DNA of 9,096 nucleotides, from the NCBI GenBank assembly GCA_024408905.1, contig JAKSUP010000036.1, forward strand, positions 1 through 9,096. The letters are read 5' to 3'. The translations under genes and the position numbers were made by a program. Below the pieces are notes generated by a model that was not told the origin of the DNA, did not search any database, and saw only the letters and a program-made list of their open reading frames with translations. The number at the start of each line of letters is the position of its first letter. Position 1 is the stretch's first letter. Below are positions 1-5,315 of the stretch, one piece after another. This DNA is from a bacterium (GTDB taxonomy: Bacteria; Cyanobacteriota; Vampirovibrionia; Gastranaerophilales; Gastranaerophilaceae).

Positions 1-88
1 TCCGTACAGAAATCCGCTTTCTTGCACATTTTTGCACTGAAATGTTGGGTTAAAAACCCAACCTATTTGCTGTCTACCAAGAGTATTT
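1..88. repeat. Diverged partial copy of a dispersed intergenic repeat tail
   Basis: This stretch resembles 3256-3370. The motif CGTACAGAAAT occurs at 3-13 and 3256-3266. The segment from TTTCTTG to TGGGTT (about 19-51) then aligns with about 3307-3339, with roughly three quarters of positions identical. The copy here lacks about 35 bases present in the other copy, including the right inverted repeat of the 404-bp element. Both copies carry a TTG(C/T)AC motif twice at a 10-base period (22-27 and 32-37 here; 3310-3318 and 3320-3328 there). Both then have a small hairpin at the same place; here it is a perfect 8-bp stem, 44-51 with 55-62. The rest of 89-190 shows no gene or clear signal. The relationship is seen directly; that it is a repeat family in this genome is inferred from two copies. 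Confidence 0.55.
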
Positions 89-191
89 TAGCAATATTAT
101 GTGCTTCCGACATTATTTTTCATTTGAAGTAAGTATTCGTGTGTTGCGCGAAATTAAAATTTATTGTTTTTTATGTTTAAAATTTTTTTGG

Positions 192-224
192 TTGAAATAA
201 TTATTATTAAACTTATAGTATAAT
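192..224 (+). promoter_or_regulatory. Putative sigma70-type promoter of the MarR gene, very close to the start codon
   Basis: TTGAAA at 192-197 is followed after 16 bases by TATAGT (214-219), which overlaps a perfect TATAAT at 219-224 (spacing 21 from the same -35). Only six bases separate TATAAT from the ATG at 231, and no Shine-Dalgarno sequence is visible. If TATAAT is the working -10, transcription would begin at or next to the start codon, giving a leaderless or nearly leaderless mRNA. This is pattern matching only. Confidence 0.45.
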
Positions 225-230
225 ATCCCT

Positions 231-701
231 ATGAGAAAAAGCGGGTACACACAATATAATAAATCTGTGGAATATGCTTCAGAGGTGTTAGTTAAGACTT
301 TTCAAGAAGTTTCAAGAAGGGTTCATAAACAACAGAATTTTGAAGTTACCCACGAAGAATATATTATTTTAGAAATAATATATCTCAACCCCGGTATTTT
401 ACAATTTGAAATAGCACAACAAATTTCCATGCACCGTTCATATGTTTGCAAGTTCCTATCGCAATTGCAAAAAGAAGGTTATATCAGACGGGAAGAACAT
501 ATAAAAGGTAAAAGAAAAATTATATTAAAAAACTTTTTAACTCCAAAAGGTGAAGAACTTTATCATAAAATTAAAAACTACATAATTAATGACATATTAT
601 TATCATCTACTGACGACGAAATAGAAGAATTCAACCGCATTGCTCAAAAGCTATTAAATAGAGCAAATAAAATGAAAGAAAGGTTTGCCATACAATTTTA
701 G
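231..701 (+). CDS. MarR-family winged-helix transcriptional regulator
   Basis: The 156-residue product has the size and layout of MarR regulators. These are dimeric repressors that usually bind a palindrome in a nearby promoter and release it on binding a small phenolic or drug-like ligand. A dimerisation helix region lies at about 10-35. The winged helix-turn-helix spans about 42-105: IAQQIS starts the first HTH helix (61-66), MHRSYVCKFLSQLQKEGYI (67-85) covers the recognition helix, and the wing ends in the typical LTPKGEEL (103-110). C-terminal helices (about 111-150) complete the dimer interface. The wing reads KGKRKI and lacks the common D-x-R-D/S-x-R form, so it is a divergent member. 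The ATG is the only reasonable start because the next in-frame Met is residue 67, inside the HTH; no ribosome-binding site is visible. The MFS efflux gene follows 95 bp downstream on the same strand with its own promoter and palindrome. That arrangement recalls EmrR/MprA beside emrAB and suggests this protein controls the transporter (inference). The ligand is unknown. Confidence 0.9.
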   Translation: MRKSGYTQYNKSVEYASEVLVKTFQEVSRRVHKQQNFEVTHEEYIILEIIYLNPGILQFEIAQQISMHRSYVCKFLSQLQKEGYIRREEHIKGKRKIILKNFLTPKGEELYHKIKNYIINDILLSSTDDEIEEFNRIAQKLLNRANKMKERFAIQF

Positions 702-720
702 TCGATAATTATTACTTTAA

Positions 721-752
721 TTGACTATATGTTATTTATTATCTATTATAAT
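721..752 (+). promoter_or_regulatory. Putative promoter of the efflux transporter gene
   Basis: TTGACT at 721-726 matches a sigma70 -35 box well. Two -10 candidates follow: TATTAT at 744-749 with ideal 17-bp spacing, and TATAAT at 747-752 with 20-bp spacing. The start codon is at 797, which leaves a 5' leader of about 35-40 nt with a good ribosome-binding site. The -10 is overlapped by the 24-bp palindrome at 748-771, so a protein bound there would block polymerase. Confidence 0.5.
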
Positions 753-771
753 GTTAAATATTTAACATTAT
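748..771. promoter_or_regulatory. Perfect 24-bp palindrome, candidate MarR operator
   Basis: The two halves, ATAATGTTAAAT and its exact reverse complement, meet between 759 and 760. The next pair outward (747 and 772) no longer matches. The site covers the -10 hexamer and the expected transcription start of the MFS gene. MarR dimers usually bind palindromes of about 16-24 bp in this position. The encoded MarR protein immediately upstream is the natural partner, but no second perfect copy was seen in the regulator's own promoter, so autoregulation is not supported by sequence. Confidence 0.6.
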
Positions 772-796
772 TGCTTTGTTAAGTTTGGGGAGAAAA

Positions 797-2356
797 ATGT
801 CTGAAACATTGGCAGAAGAAGTATGGAGACCTAAAACAAATAAATGGATTATAACTCTTTCGGTTATGATAGCAACTTTTGTCGATAACTTAAACAGTTC
901 TATTGCAAATGTTGCCCTAAAATATATTGCTGGAAGTTATTCCATATCAGATGACGAGAGCCTTTGGATAATTACAATGTTTTTAATCGCATGCAGTATT
1001 TTGCTGCCTGCAACAGATTGGTGTTCCAAGGTATTCGGGAGAAAAAAATTCTTTTTATTTTGTATTGCACTTTTTGCAGGGGCTTCTTTTTTATGCGGTA
1101 TTGCACCAAATTTTGGGGTAATGCTATTAGGAAGAATATTACAGGGTTTAGGTGGAGGGTGTCTATTGCCTATTTCACAGGCAATAATATTTGAATCATT
1201 TCCGCAAGAAGAACAAGGTAAGGGGGCAGCCGTTTTTGGAGTCGGGATATTATTAGCCCCAATTATAGGTCCTATTCTTGGGGGTTGGCTTACAACAAAT
1301 TTATCTTGGAATTGGGTATTTTTTATAAGTGTTCCTATTTCAATTCTGTCATTCTTTATGGTTATAAAATTTGTAGAAGACCCTCCATATATGAAAGCAC
1401 AAGGTTTGCAGCATTTTGACACGTTGGGCTTTTTACTTTTGATTATCTGGATTTCAACATTTCAGGTAATGGTTGATAACGGTCAAAAAAATGGTTGGTT
1501 TGATTCAGCATATATTTGTAAACTAGGTATCGTTTCTTTAATATCATTTATTGCATTAGTATGGTGGGAACTAAAAAACAAAAAACCGCTTTTTGATTTG
1601 AGGATTTTCAAAAACTTTCAGTTTACAATTGGGCAAAGTATGATAGCAATTGCTATAGGAATTGTTTTTGCTTCTGTTGCCATATTGCCCAGATTTTTAC
1701 AAAGTTTAATGGGGTATGATGCATACCTGAGCGGATTAGCATCAGGTCCTATGGGTGTTGGTTCAGTATTGGGTATTGCTCTGTCAGGCTTTTTATCAAA
1801 TAAAGTTGACCCTAAAAAGTTAGTATTTACTGGTGTAATTCTTACTTTTATTGCTTGTATGATGTTTGCAGGGCTTAATTTATATATCGTAATACAAAAT
1901 GTTGTTTTACCAAATATTTTAATTGGTATAGGTTCAACTTTTATAATTATACCTTCGATTACTATTACATTTTCTAAAGTGTCCAATGAAGGTATGACAA
2001 ATGCTTCATGTTTGCAGAATTTAACAAAAAATGTTCTTTCTGCAATAGGAACATCATCCGTTGGTGTGTTTGTTTCATCATATTCGCAGATACACCAAAC
2101 ATATCTCGTAGATAGACTTACACTACTAAACAATAACTTTTCCGAAAGAATAAGTTATCTGATATTATCATTTATGCAAACAGGTATGGATAGAACGACA
2201 GCAGAAATAGCAGCAAACTCAATGATTTATAAACAATTAATACAACAATCTATGTTAAGCGCTTATATAAGTACATATAAAACCTATGCACTATTAGTAC
2301 TTATTGTGATTCCGCTATTAATACTTTTAAGCAAAGGAAAAACAGAAAATGGATAA
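797..2356 (+). CDS. DHA2-family (EmrB/QacA-like) MFS multidrug efflux transporter
   Basis: This is an inner-membrane proton-driven drug exporter of the 14-helix DHA2 type, 519 residues. The first helix ends in VDNLNSSIANVAL (about 29-41), the DHA2 equivalent of the usual LDxTIVNVAL signature. Motif A is DWCSKVFGRKKFF (74-86). RILQGLGGG (113-121) is the motif B region. Motif C, the antiporter motif, is GVGILLAPIIGPILGGW (148-164), followed by WNWVFFISVPI, typical of EmrB. Hydrophobic segments continue to the C-terminus, with a longer soluble loop at about 435-490 before the last helix. I chose ATG 797 over the upstream TTG at 776 because GGGGAGA (787-793) is a well-placed ribosome-binding site and the family start follows it. 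The last 8 bp overlap the next gene. No EmrA-type membrane-fusion gene is adjacent, so it may act alone or with a distant adaptor. Regulation is probably by the upstream MarR protein through the palindrome. The family call is firm; the substrate cannot be predicted. Confidence 0.93.
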   Translation: MSETLAEEVWRPKTNKWIITLSVMIATFVDNLNSSIANVALKYIAGSYSISDDESLWIITMFLIACSILLPATDWCSKVFGRKKFFLFCIALFAGASFLCGIAPNFGVMLLGRILQGLGGGCLLPISQAIIFESFPQEEQGKGAAVFGVGILLAPIIGPILGGWLTTNLSWNWVFFISVPISILSFFMVIKFVEDPPYMKAQGLQHFDTLGFLLLIIWISTFQVMVDNGQKNGWFDSAYICKLGIVSLISFIALVWWELKNKKPLFDLRIFKNFQFTIGQSMIAIAIGIVFASVAILPRFLQSLMGYDAYLSGLASGPMGVGSVLGIALSGFLSNKVDPKKLVFTGVILTFIACMMFAGLNLYIVIQNVVLPNILIGIGSTFIIIPSITITFSKVSNEGMTNASCLQNLTKNVLSAIGTSSVGVFVSSYSQIHQTYLVDRLTLLNNNFSERISYLILSFMQTGMDRTTAEIAANSMIYKQLIQQSMLSAYISTYKTYALLVLIVIPLLILLSKGKTENG

Positions 2357-2573
2357 TATTTTAGAAATATTTAAAGAAACATATTTAATAGATAATTTGT
2401 TAAGGTCTTGTAAATTAAACCAAGAACAAATCAATGAGTTGAACACAAAATTGAGTAAAAAGTTCAGCAAAAGTGAACTTAAAGAACTGAATGAAACTTT
2501 GTTCAAATTTAATAAGATATTAATGGATGAAACAGATAAAAATTCGCAAAAATGGGTTAAAGCCAAAAATTAA
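2349..2573 (+). CDS. Small hypothetical helical protein, overlapping the efflux gene
   Basis: I do not recognise this 74-residue product. It is strongly charged (rich in Lys, Glu, Asp and Asn), has no signal peptide or membrane segment, and looks helical throughout. Leu/Ile residues recur at heptad-like spacing at about 12-60, so a small helical bundle or dimerising coiled coil is possible. Its ATG lies inside the last codons of the transporter (8-bp overlap, shared ATGGATAA), and AAAGGA at 2333-2338 could serve as a ribosome-binding site. This suggests translational coupling and a role tied to the transporter or its regulation (inference). The Lys-rich, A-rich codon use matches its neighbours. 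A chance open frame is the main alternative, but overlap, ribosome-binding site and composition favour a real gene. Confidence 0.6.
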   Translation: MDNILEIFKETYLIDNLLRSCKLNQEQINELNTKLSKKFSKSELKELNETLFKFNKILMDETDKNSQKWVKAKN

Positions 2574-2702
2574 TTTAAAATATCAATCCACGATATACAT
2601 TTAAAGCGAAACAAATAATAAATTGAAGTGAAACTATACACTAAACATTTAAAATCATCAATATGTCTGTTATTAATCATTAAATTGAGTGTTAATTTAC
2701 AA

Positions 2703-2800
2703 TTGAAAAATTTTACAATTTTTCAAGGTCCTTGGTTCCCTCTCGCAAAACGATACTTAATCGTTTTGCTCGGCAGTAGTAGGGTATGCTTTAGCATACC
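2703..2800 (+). other. Cluster of three perfect hairpins in a gene-free stretch, possible structured RNA
   Basis: The 312 bases between the 74-residue gene and the inverted-repeat element hold no credible gene. They contain three exact hairpins in a row: a 10-bp stem 2703-2712 with 2717-2726 (loop TTAC), a 9-bp stem 2745-2753 with 2761-2769 (7-nt loop), and a 7-bp stem 2783-2789 with 2794-2800 (loop TTTA). A terminator follows at 2823. The density of perfect stems suggests either an untranslated RNA or the 3' UTR of the efflux operon, or a repeat with palindromic parts. It matches no riboswitch or small-RNA consensus that I could recognise. Confidence 0.4.
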
Positions 2801-2822
2801 AAAATAATATCTTTATTTCGGC

Positions 2823-2851
2823 CACCCTATGTGCCGGGTGATTTTTTATTT
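2823..2851 (+). terminator. Rho-independent terminator-like hairpin
   Basis: CACCC (2823-2827) pairs with GGGTG (2836-2840) across an 8-nt loop, followed at once by ATTTTTTATTT. It lies about 250 bp after the 74-residue gene and could end transcription of the efflux operon or of a separate small RNA. The stem is short (5 bp). Its two arms can also pair with upstream segments (2771-2775 with 2832-2836; 2780-2784 with 2825-2829), which would prevent the terminator from forming. Confidence 0.55.
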
Positions 2852-2885
2852 ACTCCACCCTAAATCGGACTTTATTTGGATAAAA

Positions 2886-3289
2886 ATACCTCACCGAGGG
2901 ATGAGGTCGTAGCCGTACGACAGAATGGAGTTACGGATACGGGTGAGGGTTATACAAGAACTGAATCTATAGTAAAACCCCCTCCTGCCTTTCAGGCACC
3001 CTCCCCCTTGGAGAGGGAATTTTTACAGGATTTTAGTCCTCAAAAATCCTTGCAGATACCTCTACCAACGGGAGAGGTCGATTTTGTTGTTGAGTTTATG
3101 GAACATATAAAATCGAGTGAGGGTCAGTTTTGTTTTATTTATACGTTGTCATCCCTTCATCATAACCTTGTCTTGAATTTCTTCCACGCTCACAGAGTTT
3201 CGCAATCGGAGCGTTGCTTCTTTCTTCAATCTGTTCGCTATCCGAGCTGAAAGCTCGTACAGAAATTTGCTCATCCCTCGGTGAGGTAT
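2886..3289. mobile_element. MITE-like 404-bp element with perfect 20-bp terminal inverted repeats
   Basis: Bases 2886-2905 are the exact reverse complement of 3270-3289, each containing TACCTCACCGAGGGATGAG. The CCTCACC start is preceded by TA on the left and its partner followed by TA on the right, which fits a TA target duplication of the kind made by IS630/mariner-type transposases (family knowledge; assignment inferred). The interior has several small perfect hairpins: GTCGTA 2906-2911 with 2916-2921; TGCCT 2986-2990 with AGGCA 2994-2998; CCCTC 2999-3003 with GAGGG 3013-3017; CCTCT 3059-3063 with AGAGG 3073-3077; CGAGCT 3243-3248 with 3252-3257. No transposase is encoded. A 124-codon open frame starting at TTG 2876 runs across the element but reads as translated repeat. 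The element would therefore be non-autonomous, or an assembled intergenic repeat. Confidence 0.6.
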
Positions 3290-3305
3290 AATGACAAAAT
3301 ACACT

Positions 3306-3349
3306 TTTCTTGTACCAATTTGTACCAAAATTTTGGGTTGAAGGCCAAA
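3306..3349. repeat. Repeat tail shared with the start of the window
   Basis: This segment, just outside the right inverted repeat of the 404-bp element, matches about 19-62. It has TTGTACCAA twice at a 10-base period (3310-3318 and 3320-3328), then a small hairpin TTTGG 3332-3336 with CCAAA 3345-3349. It lies immediately upstream of the tRNA promoter region. Function unknown. Confidence 0.45.
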
Positions 3350-3383
3350 TCTACTTACTTCTTAAGTATAAAATTATATTTTG

Positions 3384-3392
3384 TGGTATAAT
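3384..3392 (+). promoter_or_regulatory. Extended -10 promoter of tRNA-Ser
   Basis: TGG-TATAAT (3384-3392) is a perfect extended -10 element. Transcription would start around 3399, giving a short leader before the tRNA 5' end at 3404, as is usual for tRNA genes. No good -35 is present at the right distance, which extended -10 promoters can tolerate. Confidence 0.55.
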
Positions 3393-3403
3393 TGTCATAA
3401 CCA

Positions 3404-3490
3404 AGAGGGGTGTCCGAGTGGTTTAAGGTGCAGTCTTGGAAAGGCTGTGTGAGAGCAATCCCACCGTGGGTTCGAATCCCATCCCCTCTG
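3404..3490 (+). tRNA. tRNA-Ser, anticodon GGA
   Basis: This is a complete serine tRNA of 87 nt. The acceptor stem is AGAGGGG (3404-3410) with CCCCTCT (3483-3489), with discriminator G at 3490, the serine identity base. The anticodon stem CAGTC (3431-3435) pairs with GGCTG (3443-3447) around loop TTGGAAA, so the anticodon is GGA (3438-3440), reading UCC and UCU. A long variable arm, typical of class II serine tRNAs, lies at about 3448-3465. The T-arm is GTGGG-TTCGAAT-CCCAT (3466-3482), with the outer pair G-U. CCA is not encoded (TAT follows), so it must be added by the CCA-adding enzyme. The 3' end is duplicated at 3655-3675. Reverse-strand open frames across this gene, with the familiar GDGIRTHG-like translation, are artefacts of the tRNA sequence. 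Confidence 0.97.
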
Positions 3491-3675
3491 TATTTGAAAA
3501 TTACATAAGAGGTTGTTTCGGATGGGAAGAGAACCCACAAACAAGCGGAGCTTGTCTGGGTTCGGCGTGAACGAGCTGAGGGCGAAGATGTTTTGCAAGA
3601 GTTGAAAACTTGCAGCAAAACATGAAGACCCGTTAAAAGCAAGAGAACAAGAGAAATCCCATCCCCTCTGTATTT
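3475..3675. repeat. 21-bp duplication of the tRNA 3' end flanking a 159-bp hairpin-rich insert
   Basis: The 21 bases at 3475-3495 (T-loop to just past the tRNA end) recur exactly at 3655-3675, 180 bp downstream. Such duplication is the hallmark of attL/attR sites of elements that integrate into tRNA 3' ends. The insert (3496-3654) has no open frame of note. It holds an inverted copy of the T-arm (3520-3537), a compound hairpin (GAACCCA 3531-3537 with TGGGTTC 3557-3563, and inside it ACAAGC 3541-3546 with GCTTGT 3550-3555), and a 9-bp stem ATGTTTTGC 3588-3596 with 3615-3623. GGATGGGA (3520-3527) can pair with TCCCATCC in the second copy (3657-3664). It could be the scar of a deleted element, a small structured mobile element, or a decayed second tRNA. 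The repeats are certain; the origin is inferred. Confidence 0.7.
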
Positions 3676-3729
3676 ATGAAAACTCTTGGCTTGAGGGTTT
3701 TAATAGGAATTTAGATAGAGGGAAGCTTA

Positions 3730-5214
3730 ATGAATATTGATTTTTTGAAAAATATGAAGTCTGAATACAAAATGTTTGGCATCTTTTTGCTTGTACATTT
3801 ACTTGTTTGGACATTTATCGGAATGATTAGAACTGTAATGCCGACAGACTCTTTAGAAGGTGTTTATTGGGGAATGTTCCATGATTTTGGGACGCCAAAA
3901 CATCCACCTTTAGCCGGTTGGTTGACATATTTAGCATATGCACCTTTAAAATCTGATTTTTGCGTATATCTTTTGAGCCAAGCTTTTATCGTGGGTGGAT
4001 TCATATATATTTACAGATTAGCAAGAAAATTTTTAGACGAAAACAAATCAATGCTTGCCGTAATTCTTTTGGAAGGATGCTGGTGCTATAGTTATGTTAC
4101 AGGGTATTATGGATTTAACCCTGATGTAATCTTATTATTCACTTTGCCTGCTATAACCTTTTATTTTCATAATTGCATTACAACCAATAAAGGTTCTGAT
4201 TGGCTAAAACTGGGTATTCTTGTAGGTTTCAGTTTTTTAAACAAATACCAAACTGCTTTGATAATTTTACCAATGTTGATTTGGGTTTTGATGTTTAAGA
4301 GAGAAGTTTTTAAAAATAAGTTTTTCTATATAGCAGCGTTTATAGCAACGATAATATTTTTACCACATATTTTGTGGCTTATTAAATATGACTTTTATCC
4401 TCTAATGTACTTTGAAGGGGAATTAACAGCTCCAAACTGGTATCATCATATTACTGCACCTTTGATGTTCTTTTTGATGCAAATAGTTGCTATTGCAGGC
4501 TCATTGGCTATATTTTTAGTATTAAAACTCAAATACAAATCACCTTTCAAGTTGCCTGAAAGTTTCAATAAACAAGATTTGTGGTTTATTTTGTTGATCG
4601 GCTTAACTCCACTTGCTATACATTTGTTACTGGGTTTTTATTCAGGTGGAACAATGCGTCCAAGGTGGGGTTATGAATTTTGGTATATGACAGGGATAAT
4701 GCTTTTTTACTTTTTCCCGATTGAAATAAACAAAAAAGAATTTGTATTTACATTAAAATCTGCTTATATATTAATGACAATAGTATTTTTAGCACTCGGC
4801 ACATTGTTGGCTGTAGAAAAAAATTACAGAAGCAGATATCCAGTCGCGACTGTTTATCAGGATTTGAAAGAAATATGGGGTGAAAAAATAGATACACCGA
4901 TTAAATATGTTGGCGGGTATATCGAATGGACATTACCGTTAACAATTTACGGTGACAATCATCCTTACGCAATATTGGATAATCATGGTTATCCTGATCC
5001 TTGGCTTAGTGAAGATGATATTCAAAAGTCAGGTGTAATGATTATTGGCAGAAAGAAACAGGATATTGTTGATTATACAAAATTGTCTTGTCCGTATTTA
5101 CCTGAGGATTATAAAATAACTCCTGTTGAATATAGGTTTGATGTTCATAATGCTTTAGGAATGGCAAGAGAATACAAAATATACTACTTTATAGTTCCTC
5201 CTATACAAGACTAA
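3730..5214 (+). CDS. ArnT/PMT-like GT-C membrane glycosyltransferase
   Basis: This 494-residue integral membrane protein belongs to the GT-C fold families GT39/GT83, which move a sugar from a polyprenyl-phosphate carrier onto lipid A, glycans or proteins on the outer face of the inner membrane. A first helix (about 14-34) is followed by the catalytic loop PTDSLEGVYWG (38-48), whose acidic residues D40 and E43 correspond to the conserved Asp/Glu of the family, and then KHPPLAGW (57-64), the signature HPPL motif. A second motif, GFNPDVIL (128-135), and NKY (171-173) also fit. About ten further hydrophobic segments reach residue 370, and the C-terminal 120 residues form a soluble domain. The start is supported by GAGGGA (3718-3723), well spaced before the ATG. 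The upstream neighbour is the tRNA-Ser duplication; the LCP gene follows after 101 bp. A role in envelope glycan modification is plausible, but donor and acceptor cannot be told, so I give no gene symbol. Confidence 0.85.
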   Translation: MNIDFLKNMKSEYKMFGIFLLVHLLVWTFIGMIRTVMPTDSLEGVYWGMFHDFGTPKHPPLAGWLTYLAYAPLKSDFCVYLLSQAFIVGGFIYIYRLARKFLDENKSMLAVILLEGCWCYSYVTGYYGFNPDVILLFTLPAITFYFHNCITTNKGSDWLKLGILVGFSFLNKYQTALIILPMLIWVLMFKREVFKNKFFYIAAFIATIIFLPHILWLIKYDFYPLMYFEGELTAPNWYHHITAPLMFFLMQIVAIAGSLAIFLVLKLKYKSPFKLPESFNKQDLWFILLIGLTPLAIHLLLGFYSGGTMRPRWGYEFWYMTGIMLFYFFPIEINKKEFVFTLKSAYILMTIVFLALGTLLAVEKNYRSRYPVATVYQDLKEIWGEKIDTPIKYVGGYIEWTLPLTIYGDNHPYAILDNHGYPDPWLSEDDIQKSGVMIIGRKKQDIVDYTKLSCPYLPEDYKITPVEYRFDVHNALGMAREYKIYYFIVPPIQD

Positions 5215-5315
5215 ACTTACAGATACGATATATGACAAAATGTAAAAAAGCACATTCTGAGAGTAAAAATTAAAAAGTTTTTGTAATATAATTTTGTTGG
5301 AGAGATATAATTAGC

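Noticed and set aside
937..1422. 161-codon reverse frame inside the transporter gene, with similar reverse frames at 1618-2133 and 2327-2566
   Set aside because: These are antisense shadows of the MFS and small downstream genes, with atypical composition and no recognisable domain.
2735..2800. Reverse-strand likeness to the start of a ydaO (c-di-AMP) riboswitch: GCCGAG, a stem, then GAGGGAACCAA
   Set aside because: The later conserved blocks of that riboswitch are missing, and no reverse-strand gene lies downstream.
2876..3250. 124-codon + strand open frame starting with TTG
   Set aside because: It lies almost wholly inside the inverted-repeat element. Its Pro-rich PSPLERE-like text is translated palindromic repeat, and there is no ribosome-binding site.
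3355..3642. Reverse-strand open frames over the tRNA and its insert
   Set aside because: They are antisense to tRNA-Ser and give the well-known spurious GDGIRTHG-type peptide; no coding signal.
3510..3660. Possible integron attC site in the tRNA insert
   Set aside because: Strong hairpins are present, but the paired RYYYAAC and GTTRRRY core sites are not, and no cassette gene or integrase is in view.
5215..5315. Terminator between the glycosyltransferase and LCP genes
   Set aside because: Only A- and T-runs that could pair weakly are seen; no GC-containing stem followed by a T-tract.
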